Positions 1-6,702 of a DNA stretch of 64,000 nucleotides are shown here, piece by piece. Source of the DNA: Anabaenopsis elenkinii CCIBt3563. GTDB taxonomy: Bacteria > Cyanobacteriota > Cyanobacteriia > Cyanobacteriales > Nostocaceae. The position numbers and the translations under genes were made by a program. The first letter of the stretch is position 1; each line of letters begins with the position of its first letter. The stretch lies in NCBI RefSeq assembly GCF_015245355.1, contig NZ_CP063311.1:2840345-2904344 (forward strand). Direction: 5' to 3'. The notes under the pieces were generated by a model. It was not told the DNA's origin and made no database searches. It was given only the letters and a program-made list of their open reading frames with translations.

Positions 1-1
1 A

Positions 2-219
2 TTTCAAGGTCTGGGAACCGAACTACAGTTCAATATCTTTTTAGGGCGCTTGGTGCTTAGACAAGAGAACTAGACAGCCTCAGTGGAGATATTTTGGCGG
101 ATAATTACCCCATGCAAAGGGTTTGTCAAAAGTTGGGGTTCTCTATTCAGCCAACGGAGAAACCTACCGTGGTAAAAGCTTTGTTTCATTTTACTGAATC
201 AACAATGGACTGGGACTAA
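2..219 (+). pseudogene. GNAT acetyltransferase C-terminal fragment (frameshifted)
   Basis: The end of a degenerate GNAT domain. One frame reads GLGTELQFNIFLGRLVLRQEN, then a second frame continues SGDILADNYPMQRVCQKLGF and runs to a TAA at 217-219. The LGTEL element and the ADNYPMQRVCQKLGF pattern are typical of the acetyl-CoA binding and C-terminal part of GNAT domains, such as those fused to acyl-CoA synthetases in bacteria. No single frame spans both parts, so at least one frameshift separates them. The gene starts outside the window. Confidence 0.5.
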
Positions 220-927
220 TTAAGGATGATTGAAATTAATTACATTATCCAGCGGTTGCAAGAACTTAGTATTGACAACCTCCCGATACATATGTAAATC
301 ATTTTCCCAGTTATCAATGATTTGAGTTAAAACCTGTAAATTTTGGTTTTCATCCTCTGGTTTCACAGGATGTAAGCAATTAGCGGTAAACACCACCACA
401 TTTTTAGATGTTTTATCCGGTAACTGCATAACGGCTTCATTCACATCTAAACTCATCTGTACCCCTTGTTGATTGTACATAAACCGCAGCGCGGCTACGA
501 CGGGGGATGTTCCATACTCCAGCCAAGGGCCTGAATTCAATAGGGTTTTGAATATATAATCGCGGGCTGAGTTTTCTGAGTCACTAAATGGTACATGACC
601 CCGAAAGGTGATACTAATTCCCTTATAGTTGAGTTGCGGTAAGGCGTGAACATATTTATGAGCAATTCCTGCAATCTCTCCCCCTTGATTTTTTTGTGGA
701 GAGATTACTTGTGCAAAAATAATCCGGTTCGGGTCTGCTATAACCGTAATCCCATTTTGGAAGGTAACCTGGGCTGCAGTGTTGGTCAATATCGGTGGTT
801 TTGCTAATTCCCACTCACTAGGTACGATACCGCTGTACTTCAGAAAGTCTGGGGTTAAGATGGTGGGGTTGTTTTTCTGCGCAGCGATCGCGATCGCCAT
901 TTCCTGTATATTTAAGTTTTGATTCAT
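220..927 (-). CDS. conserved hypothetical protein (cyanobacterial)
   Basis: A 235-residue soluble protein with no signal peptide or membrane segment and no motif I can assign to a function. It has an ordinary cyanobacterial composition, and a HIP1 site (GCGATCGCGATCGC) lies within its N-terminal codons. ATG at 925-927 is the first good start. The gene is convergent with the GNAT remnant and its stop abuts that remnant's stop. Reading frame length and codon use support a real gene; I do not recognise the family. Confidence 0.6.
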   Translation of the reverse strand: MNQNLNIQEMAIAIAAQKNNPTILTPDFLKYSGIVPSEWELAKPPILTNTAAQVTFQNGITVIADPNRIIFAQVISPQKNQGGEIAGIAHKYVHALPQLNYKGISITFRGHVPFSDSENSARDYIFKTLLNSGPWLEYGTSPVVAALRFMYNQQGVQMSLDVNEAVMQLPDKTSKNVVVFTANCLHPVKPEDENQNLQVLTQIIDNWENDLHMYREVVNTKFLQPLDNVINFNHP

Positions 928-1482
928 CTTTAGTTATGGTAGGATTTGTCACAGTTACAACTCATTCATTAGTATATCATTTAACAATGACCTTGCTAAC
1001 TTTATTTGATACCAAATTCACTGCGGCAAGTGAGCAACTAAATTCTATTTATTGGGGCTAACCACAGGCAAATTTATTTGCCTTAAAGTTTTTTTTATTT
1101 ACATAAAGTGATTTATATGCTACGATACAAGCAACATGGTAAAGTAAGACCAACAACGTTTAGTGCGGAAAGCAGGTCTCAATTACCATAATATCTGGTA
1201 AACTATTAACTTGTTTTTAGTTTGCCCAGCAGGAGTTAACCAAGGCAACTAAAAAAAACCACATAGTAGCCACTTTTCCTGAGTAAGGTGTAAAAAATCA
1301 TAAGCACCAATAACAACTAAATATGCTATAGGACATAGCAACTGGTATGTAGGAGTAGGGCTTCGATGGTCATATTGATCTCAGTCCCTCCAAACGTAAC
1401 CTTCCTGGTTGAACTGTGATTTAGCTGAGAAGGTCGAACTCTAGGAAAGGTGTAACTAAAATTAGAAATATTTAAAAATCTG
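928..1482. other. intergenic, no recognised feature
   Basis: About 550 AT-rich bases between the divergent hypothetical gene and a heptamer repeat. I see no tRNA, coding frame or clear hairpin. It presumably holds the promoter of the minus-strand gene. Confidence 0.4.
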
Positions 1483-1566
1483 TTGACGGTTGACGGTTGA
1501 CGGTTGACTGTAATAATAAGGGGCGATCGCCATTCAGTGACTTTGTGCAATAAGGGGCGATCGCTC
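1483..1566. repeat. short tandem heptamer repeat TTGACGG with HIP1-flanked tail
   Basis: Three perfect TTGACGG units followed by TTGACTG, then two copies of an AAGGGGCGATCGC motif separated by about 30 bases. The same arrangement recurs at 3537-3800, 5357-5455 and 6306-6375, so this is a member of a dispersed family. Heptanucleotide repeats of this sort (STRR/LTRR) are known from Nostocales genomes. Short open frames across it are low-complexity translations, not genes. Confidence 0.75.
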
Positions 1567-1648
1567 ATCAGATGAAATCAACGTCATCAGGAAATGCCCT
1601 CTGTATAAGGGATATCACCTAAACCGCCGTGACACAGGTAAAGTAGAT

Positions 1649-2464
1649 ATGTATCAATATTCACCGCCTTTATCACCCCGGGAAGCCCTACCCACCATGT
1701 ATGACTTACCCAGTGAAGACCCAGAGGAGCCTGGTTTGCCGGACGAATTTCACTTACTACAACCAGAGTTACTGCGGCTGACCTTTCGCCCTCCCACCTA
1801 TAAAGAGGATGAGGTATTCACAGCCAGTGATCTCAACTTATATTATGACCCCCGTCATCCCCAATGGTATAAACGTCCAGATTGGTTTGCGGTCTTGGGA
1901 GTATCCAGGCTCTATGATGGCAAAGATTTAAGGTTAAGTTATGTAACATGGCAGGAGGGAATTTACCCCTTTGTGGTAGTCGAATTACTCTCACCAGGGA
2001 CAGAAAAAGAAGACCTAGGGCGAAGTTTCAGGGAAGTTAACCAACCGCCCAATAAGTGGACGGTCTATGAAAGGATGTTAAGGATTCCCTATTACATAGT
2101 ATTTAATCGCTACACAGATGAGTTACAAGCCTTTGGGTTAGTAGTGAATGAATATCAAGAGTTAAGTCCCCAAGGGTTAGGGGTATGGCTCAAAGAAGCC
2201 GAGTTAGGTTTAGGACTATGGGAGGGGAGTTATCAGGGGGTACATCGCCGCTGGTTGCGGTGGTATGATGGGGAGGGAAATTGGATTCCTACACCTGTAG
2301 AACAGGAACGCCAACGGGCTGAATTAGCCCAGCAACAAGCAGAACAGGAACGCCAACGGGCTGAATTAGCCCAGCAACAAGCAGAACAGGAACGCCAACG
2401 GGCTGAACGTCTGGCGGATCACCTACGGAGTCTAGGGATTAACCCAGAGGAAATAGAGTTCTGA
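1649..2464 (+). CDS. Uma2 family (DUF820) putative endonuclease
   Basis: 271 residues. The body matches the Uma2/DUF820 family, a PD-(D/E)XK-like fold hugely expanded in cyanobacteria. Visible elements are YYDPRHPQWYKRPDWFAVLGV, where the first acidic residue of the family sits, and then FVVVELLSPGTEKEDLGRS, the [V/I]VE-L-SPGT pattern that carries the catalytic Glu. The C-terminus is a charged coiled coil of repeated EQERQRAELAQQQA units ending LRSLGINPEEIEF, a standard tail in the family. Function in the cell is not established; a role with mobile DNA has been proposed. Confidence 0.85.
   Translation: MYQYSPPLSPREALPTMYDLPSEDPEEPGLPDEFHLLQPELLRLTFRPPTYKEDEVFTASDLNLYYDPRHPQWYKRPDWFAVLGVSRLYDGKDLRLSYVTWQEGIYPFVVVELLSPGTEKEDLGRSFREVNQPPNKWTVYERMLRIPYYIVFNRYTDELQAFGLVVNEYQELSPQGLGVWLKEAELGLGLWEGSYQGVHRRWLRWYDGEGNWIPTPVEQERQRAELAQQQAEQERQRAELAQQQAEQERQRAERLADHLRSLGINPEEIEF
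2300..2407 (+). repeat. 42-bp in-frame tandem repeat in Uma2 gene
   Basis: Two complete and one partial copy of a 42-base unit encoding the 14-residue coiled-coil repeat EQERQRAELAQQQA. The copies are identical at DNA level, so the expansion is recent. Slippage here would lengthen or shorten the protein by 14 residues without changing frame. Confidence 0.9.
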
Positions 2465-2627
2465 GAGTGTCATTGAGTAAGTAGCAACCCGATGTTACGA
2501 TGTATGCACTTGGGTGAGATACATCATAAGCCCCCTCATCCCTTGCGGGGAGGGGATTGGGGGTGGGGTTCTTGTATTTCACTCAGCCGAGAACCGCTAT
2601 ATAATTAACCTAGGGAAAATTGAATAG
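2465..2627. other. intergenic with decayed MITE core
   Basis: Contains CCCCCTCATCCCTTGCGGGGAGGGG-like inverted sequence around 2532-2565 that resembles the GGGGAGGG hairpin core of the MITE family described below, but without the GAGGATG termini. It could act as a terminator for the Uma2 gene. Confidence 0.35.
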
Positions 2628-3071
2628 ATGATGAAGATGAACACACTTTACAACCGGGATTTTAACCTGTGGGTAGACCAGACTGTAAACCTATTGCAAA
2701 CTGGAGAATTTAATCAATTGGATCTAGAACATTTAATTGAAGAAATTCAGGACATGGGGAGTAACCGTAAAGATGCGTTGGAAAGTAATCTCATTAGGGT
2801 TTTACAGCATCTGCTGAAGTGGAAATATCAGCCCCAAAAGCGCAGTAATAGCTGGAAGGCTTCTATTACAGAGCATTCTTTACGAATAAATAAAATGTTA
2901 AAAAAAAGCCCTAGTCTCAAGGTATACTTTGAGCAAGTGTTTTCTGAATGTTATGGGGATGCGCGGTTAATTGCGTCCCAAGAAACGGGATTGGAAATTT
3001 CTATTTTTCCTGTGGAATGTCCTTTTGAGCAGGTGAATGTTTTAAACCCCCAGTATTTACCGGAAGATTAA
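2628..3071 (+). CDS. DUF29 family protein
   Basis: 147 residues with the DUF29 layout: N-terminal LYNRDFNLWVDQTVNLL, then DLEHLIEEIQDMG, the helical core LIRVLQHLLKWKYQP, and a C-terminal LKVYFEQVFSECYGDARLIASQETGL. DUF29 proteins are small, helical, abundant in cyanobacteria and of unknown function. Five more DUF29 or DUF29-like genes occur in this window. ATG codons at 2628, 2631 and 2637 are all possible; the conserved part starts at the third. Confidence 0.85.
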   Translation: MMKMNTLYNRDFNLWVDQTVNLLQTGEFNQLDLEHLIEEIQDMGSNRKDALESNLIRVLQHLLKWKYQPQKRSNSWKASITEHSLRINKMLKKSPSLKVYFEQVFSECYGDARLIASQETGLEISIFPVECPFEQVNVLNPQYLPED

Positions 3072-3127
3072 AAAACCAGGGTATTTGCTTTTTTACCAGC
3101 CAGTTATTATTAAAAATATATTCATAT

Positions 3128-3232
3128 ATGTTAGATCAGACCATTATTCTGGAAGTATCTCAAGAGGAAGATGGGGGCTTTGTTGCTGAAGGTTTAACAG
3201 AATTCCCTAAGAGGATGTTTGGAAAGTGTTAA
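3128..3232 (+). pseudogene. HicB antitoxin, N-terminal fragment
   Basis: The frame from ATG 3128 reads ILEVSQEEDGGFVAEGLTE, the beta-strand start of HicB antitoxins (compare the intact HicB at 5616). The homology stops where a MITE begins at 3211, and the frame closes inside the MITE at 3232. No hicA follows. This is a remnant truncated by insertion or deletion. Confidence 0.6.
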
Positions 3233-3496
3233 AGAGGTAATTTTTATATTAGGGAACACCGGAACACCGGAACACCGGAACACCGGAATAGGGAGGAGGG
3301 AGCAGGGAATGGGGGATAGGGAATAGGGAATGGGGAATGGGGAATGGGGAACGCACAAAAAACAATAAAATCCAGTTCCCTCCCCTTACAAGGGGAGGGT
3401 TAGGGTGGGGTGAAACAATAGTTGGTACACTAATCATACCTTTTAAAACATCCTCTAAGATAAAAATTACCTGTTGAAAACTTATCAAACATCCTC
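3211..3496. mobile_element. MITE family 1, IS5-type ends
   Basis: 286 bp, bounded by GAGGATGTTTGGAAAGT on the left and the inverted ACTTATCAAACATCCTC-type end on the right (terminal CATCCTC at 3490-3496). The interior has four ACACCGGA octamers, several GGGAATG heptamers and the hairpin CCTCCCCTTACAAGGGGAGGG. The ends match the IS5-like element at 8950-9851. No clean target duplication is visible (TAA left, TCA right). Confidence 0.8.
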
Positions 3497-3497
3497 T

Positions 3498-3800
3498 CAG
3501 ACGATGAGACTCTTAATTTATTCCCAAGCTCCTCTCTTGACGGTTGACTGTTAACGGTTGACTGTTGACGGTTGACTGTAATAAGGGGCGATCAGCTTGT
3601 ATCGCGATCGCTCTGAAGAAATGTCATAATTACAACAACTAACCAGTCGGTTTTTAACCGACTTGAGCTTTCAGACAGGGAATTTCATTCCCTGGCTGAC
3701 TATGAGACGATGAGACTCTTAAGTTATTCCCTAGCTGATCTCTTGACGGTTGACGGTTGACTGTTGACAGTTGACGGTTGACTGTAATAAGGGTCGATCG
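3498..3800. repeat. composite repeat family 3 (two tandem units)
   Basis: Built from three blocks: a GATGAGACTCTTAA..TTATTCCC segment, a TTGACGG/TTGACTG heptamer array, and a block with two hairpins, GTCGG-TTTTTAA-CCGAC and CAGGGAATTTCATTCCCTG. The block order repeats within the interval, giving two near copies in tandem. Further copies lie at 5255-5545 and 6238-6466. No coding potential. Confidence 0.75.
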
Positions 3801-3947
3801 CTGGGGGAGAAATTAACACCCAATAATTTAAAAGCCATTCGTCCAGGGTTAGGTTTAGCGCCGAAATATTATGATTTGCTTTTAGGTAAAGAAATTAAAC
3901 ATGATGTCAAAGCTGGAACACCTCTAACCTGGGAACTGTTGGGCTAG
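3801..3947 (+). pseudogene. NeuB/PseI-type sialic or pseudaminic acid synthase, C-terminal fragment
   Basis: The frame GEKLTPNNLKAIRPGLGLAP, continuing KYYDLLLGKEIKHDVKAGTPLTWELLG to a TAG at 3945-3947, matches the C-terminal SAF (antifreeze-like) domain of NeuB/PseI synthases, which condense phosphoenolpyruvate with a hexosamine to make nonulosonic acids. The TIM-barrel catalytic domain is missing. The fragment begins exactly where the family 3 repeat ends, so the repeat marks the deletion join. Confidence 0.65.
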
Positions 3948-4378
3948 GTGATATGGATATTTTATCACTAAGGTTTTTGACATGCGATCGCCTTTCTCCA
4001 ATTTTATAATCAAAAATGAACCACTAATCCCATTCTTAACTACGGTTTACTGAATAAATCCGAAAACTTTACAGGTAAAGGGTTTTAGCTATTTTGACTT
4101 TCAAAAAGTGCAAGCTTTTCTGAGGTGGTAACTGAAAAACCTTGCACTTAATTCCTACTTAAAGAAAAAATCGTTCCTATCCAACTCTTGAAACTGTCAC
4201 CGTGGCGTAGCACCTGTCACTGGTCCTTCACAGATAACTTTTTCAGCAAACCCTAACTACGGGCGATCGCCATTTTCCAACTTTCCCCAAATTTAGTAGA
4301 ATAGATATTATTTTTAGGTAAACTAAACTGATCGACAACTATTAACAGCATCAGGAGTAAAATTAGGAGTAAAATTCC
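3948..4378. other. intergenic, no recognised gene
   Basis: 430 bases with scattered HIP1 sites. A segment ending CCCATTCTTAACTACGG near 4025-4048 recurs just after the next gene at 5139-5161, so the Uma2 gene between them is flanked by a short direct repeat. Nothing else is recognisable. Confidence 0.4.
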
Positions 4379-5134
4379 ATGGCAGCAATTACAGCCCAAG
4401 AACTAGAGTTGCAGATGCCCGATGCCAGCCAACTTTTGAGTGATGAACCAGAGATGGAAAGTTCCTTGCATTACATGCAATTGTTGTTACTGGTCACCTG
4501 TCTAGAATGGGCATGGCAAGAACGCGATGATTTTTTCATCGGTGCGAATTTGACCATTTACTTCAGTCGCCAACAACTCAAAAATCGAGACTTCCGTGGT
4601 CCTGACTTTTTCCTCGTCAAAGGCACAACTCGCTCACCGCGTAACTCTTGGGTTGTCTGGGAAGAAGATGGCCGTTACCCTGATTTAATCATTGAATTAT
4701 TGTCTGACTCGACCGCCAATGTTGATCGCAATGCCAAACTGGAGCTATACGCTAAAAGATTTCATACCCCTGAATACTTTTATTTTTCTCCCGACACTTT
4801 AGAATTTGCAGGATTTAAACTAAATTTCGACACCTATCTTCCTATTCCCCCCAATGCTCAAGGTTGGTTATGGAGTGAAGCTCTCGGCTTTTTTCTTGGT
4901 ATTCATAATCGACAGTTGCGTTATTTTTCTGCAGAAGGGGCTATGATCCCTACGCCACAGGAAGCCGCCAAAAATGAAATGTTTAAGGCCAATCAAGCGA
5001 TGCAAATTGCTAGATGTTCTAATGAACGCGCAGAACAAGAATTGCAACGCGCAGAACAAGAAAAAGCAAGAGCCGATCGCCTAGCCGCCAAGCTCAAAGA
5101 ATTGGGGATTGATCCTGATGAACTAGGAAGTTGA
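4379..5134 (+). CDS. Uma2 family (DUF820) putative endonuclease
   Basis: 251 residues. The family core is clear: FSRQQLKNRDFRGPDFFLV supplies the conserved PD element, and GRYPDLIIELLSDSTANVDR is the catalytic [I/V]IELLS.ST segment with Glu. The C-terminus is a heptad-rich tail (ERAEQELQRAEQEKARADRLAAKL) ending LKELGIDPDEL, as in the paralogue at 1649. A repeated GGAGTAAAATT sequence lies just before ATG 4379. It is the second of three Uma2 genes in the window. Confidence 0.88.
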   Translation: MAAITAQELELQMPDASQLLSDEPEMESSLHYMQLLLLVTCLEWAWQERDDFFIGANLTIYFSRQQLKNRDFRGPDFFLVKGTTRSPRNSWVVWEEDGRYPDLIIELLSDSTANVDRNAKLELYAKRFHTPEYFYFSPDTLEFAGFKLNFDTYLPIPPNAQGWLWSEALGFFLGIHNRQLRYFSAEGAMIPTPQEAAKNEMFKANQAMQIARCSNERAEQELQRAEQEKARADRLAAKLKELGIDPDELGS

Positions 5135-5254
5135 CCCACTAACCCCATTCTTAACTACGGGCGATCGCCCTTTTTAAAAATAAATTCACACATACCCTAA
5201 TTAATACAACAGACCTTGGGTTCGGAAAACCTAAACTACAATCCCCCACCGACA

Positions 5255-5545
5255 AAACCAGTCGGTTTTTAACCGACTTGAGCTTTCAGACAGGGAATTT
5301 CATTCCCCGGCTGACTATGAGACTATGAAACTCTTAATTTATTCCCAAGCTGATCTCTTGACGGTTGACGGTTGACGGTTGACGGTTGACGGTTGACTGT
5401 AATAGGGGCGATCGCCATTCAGTGACGTTGTGCACCAAGGGGCGATCGCATTGAAGAAATGTCATAATTACAATAACTAACCAATCGGTTTTTAACCGAC
5501 TTGAGCTTTCAGACAGGGAATTTTATTCCCTGAAGACATCGTAAT
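5255..5545. repeat. composite repeat family 3
   Basis: Same blocks as 3498-3800: GTCGGTTTTTAACCGAC and CAGGGAATTTCATTCCC hairpins, five to six TTGACGG heptamers (about 5357-5400), HIP1-containing tails, then a second copy of the hairpin block. The heptamer count is higher than in the other copies, showing length polymorphism within the family. Confidence 0.75.
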
Positions 5546-5615
5546 GTCAGCGATCGCCTAGATATGAAACTGTGGGCTATATCTCTATTTGGGACAAATC
5601 AAGTAAAAAATCTAT

Positions 5616-5852
5616 ATGAACAATGACAGCAAACTTTACAATTACACCGTCATTCTCGAAAGGGAAGAAGATGGAGGATATCATGCTTTTTGTCCTATTC
5701 TCAAAGGCTGTCATTCTCAAGGAGAGACTTTTGAAGAAACAATTGACAATATTACAGAAGCTATTGAGTTATATCTGGAAAGTTTAAAAGCAGATAGTCA
5801 ACCTATACCTAAAGAGGATTTAATTTTTAAATCATTGACCATTTTAGGATGA
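5616..5852 (+). CDS. hicB: HicB-family antitoxin
   Basis: 78 residues: YTVILEREEDGGYHAFCPIL followed by KGCHSQGETFEETIDNITEAIELYLESL, the partial RNase H-like fold of HicB antitoxins. The extended DNA-binding C-terminal domain seen in some HicBs is absent. Stop and the following hicA start overlap (ATGA at 5849-5852), the usual antitoxin-first arrangement of the HicBA two-gene operon. The partner toxin is interrupted, so this antitoxin is now an orphan at this locus. Confidence 0.85.
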   Translation: MNNDSKLYNYTVILEREEDGGYHAFCPILKGCHSQGETFEETIDNITEAIELYLESLKADSQPIPKEDLIFKSLTILG

Positions 5853-6175
5853 GCAACTTTCCTACAGTCACAGCGAAAGAATTTATTCAGGTTATTGAAA
5901 AACTAGGATTTTATCTTGATCGGCAAAAAGGTAGTCATGCCATTTACAAGAATATTATAGCAACCGCCAAGGTGGTTAGGACATAAACAGAAGATAAAAC
6001 CATTGAACTTGAAGCGTTTCAAGGCTTCCCCCTGCCCCCTGCCCCCTGCTATAACGGTAGGAGAGTCGTAGTTCCTGTTCATTCAGGACAAAATCTCAAG
6101 CAAGGTAATCTCATGGGTATGATTCAAGATATTGGCATTGACAAGGAAATGTTCTTTGAATTGTTACGGAAATAA
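5849..6175 (+). pseudogene. hicA: HicA mRNA interferase toxin, interrupted by repeat family 2
   Basis: The 5' part encodes FIQVIEKLGFYLDRQKGSHAIYKN, the dsRBD-like HicA core with the catalytic His in GSHAIY. Homology then breaks at about 5957 into a 97-bp repeat and resumes after 6053 as NGRRVVVPVHSGQNLKQGNL through ELLRK to a TAA at 6173-6175. The frames on the two sides differ and the repeat contains stops, so no toxin can be made. The exact target duplication is not clear. Confidence 0.8.
5957..6053 (+). repeat. repeat family 2 (GCAACCGCCAAGGTGGTT element)
   Basis: About 97 bp starting ATAGCAACCGCCAAGGTGGTT and ending in CCCCCTG heptamers then CTATA. Copies occur at 33439-33553, 36325-36456 and 43151-43252, two of them in reverse orientation. 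Ends are partly complementary (ATAGC/GCTAT). Copies differ mainly in the number of heptamers. Its location inside hicA shows it is or was mobile. Confidence 0.75.
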
Positions 6176-6204
6176 TATACAAAAATAATATACAAAAATC
6201 GGCG

Positions 6205-6243
6205 TTGCCTAGTTTAGGGATTAACCCAAAGGACATAGGGTAG
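6205..6243 (+). pseudogene. Uma2 C-terminal tail remnant
   Basis: A short frame reads PSLGINPKDIG then TAG, closely resembling the SLGINPEEIEF tail of the Uma2 protein ending at 2464. Nothing else of the gene is present. It lies immediately before a family 3 repeat. Confidence 0.35.
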
Positions 6244-6466
6244 GGAATTTCATTCCCTGGCTGACTATGAGACGATGAGACTCTTAATTTATTCCCAAGC
6301 TGATCTCTTGACGGTTGACAGTTGACGGTTGACTGTAATAAGGGGCGATCAGCTTGTAGCATTCGCGATCGCCTTGAAAAAATGTCATAATTACAACAAC
6401 TAACGAGTCGGTTTTTAACCGACTTTAGCTTTCAGACAGGGAATTTCATTCCCTGTCTGACTATGA
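6238..6466. repeat. composite repeat family 3
   Basis: CAGGGAATTTCATTCCCTG-type hairpin, GATGAGACTC block, TTGACGG/TTGACAG heptamers near 6306-6340, HIP1 tail and a second hairpin block ending at 6466. It is the fourth copy of the family and lies directly upstream of the ABC exporter gene. Confidence 0.7.
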
Positions 6467-6702
6467 TATGAATATGGGGGAAGTGAGGACTAAGTTACAA
6501 GCGATCATGGTCTTTGTGAAACATGGGAAATGTTTATGGGCGAATGTTTATGGGACTTCGCCATTTCTTGGATGTTATATAAACATTGAAAAATTGAAAA
6601 ATAGTATGCTGATGCCCTGCATTTGTGATCTCAAGGTTTCAACAGAGGATACTGTCAAAAATTTAGCAAATGTTGCCTAAAAATCCTGAAAAATTAAAAG
6701 AA

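Noticed and set aside
1326..1568. 80-residue open frame on the minus strand
   Set aside because: It is a translation of the TTGACGG heptamer array and HIP1 sites (STVNRQPSTVNR), low complexity and lying in a dispersed repeat.
3249..3488. open frame with repeated FPIPHSL and PVFRCSG peptides
   Set aside because: It lies wholly inside a MITE; the peptides are translations of heptamer and octamer units. The same holds for 38984-39196, 39045-39314, 50282-50482 and 58442-58627.
3537..3800. possible CRISPR array in repeated TTGACGG/TTGACTG blocks
   Set aside because: Units are contiguous 7-mers with no unique spacers, and no cas genes are near. Other heptamer runs were rejected for the same reason. 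No CRISPR array was found in the window.
6468..6680. 70-residue open frame before the ABC exporter
   Set aside because: No homology that I can recognise, unusual composition and no ribosome site; it probably covers the promoter region of the exporter. A real small gene is not excluded.
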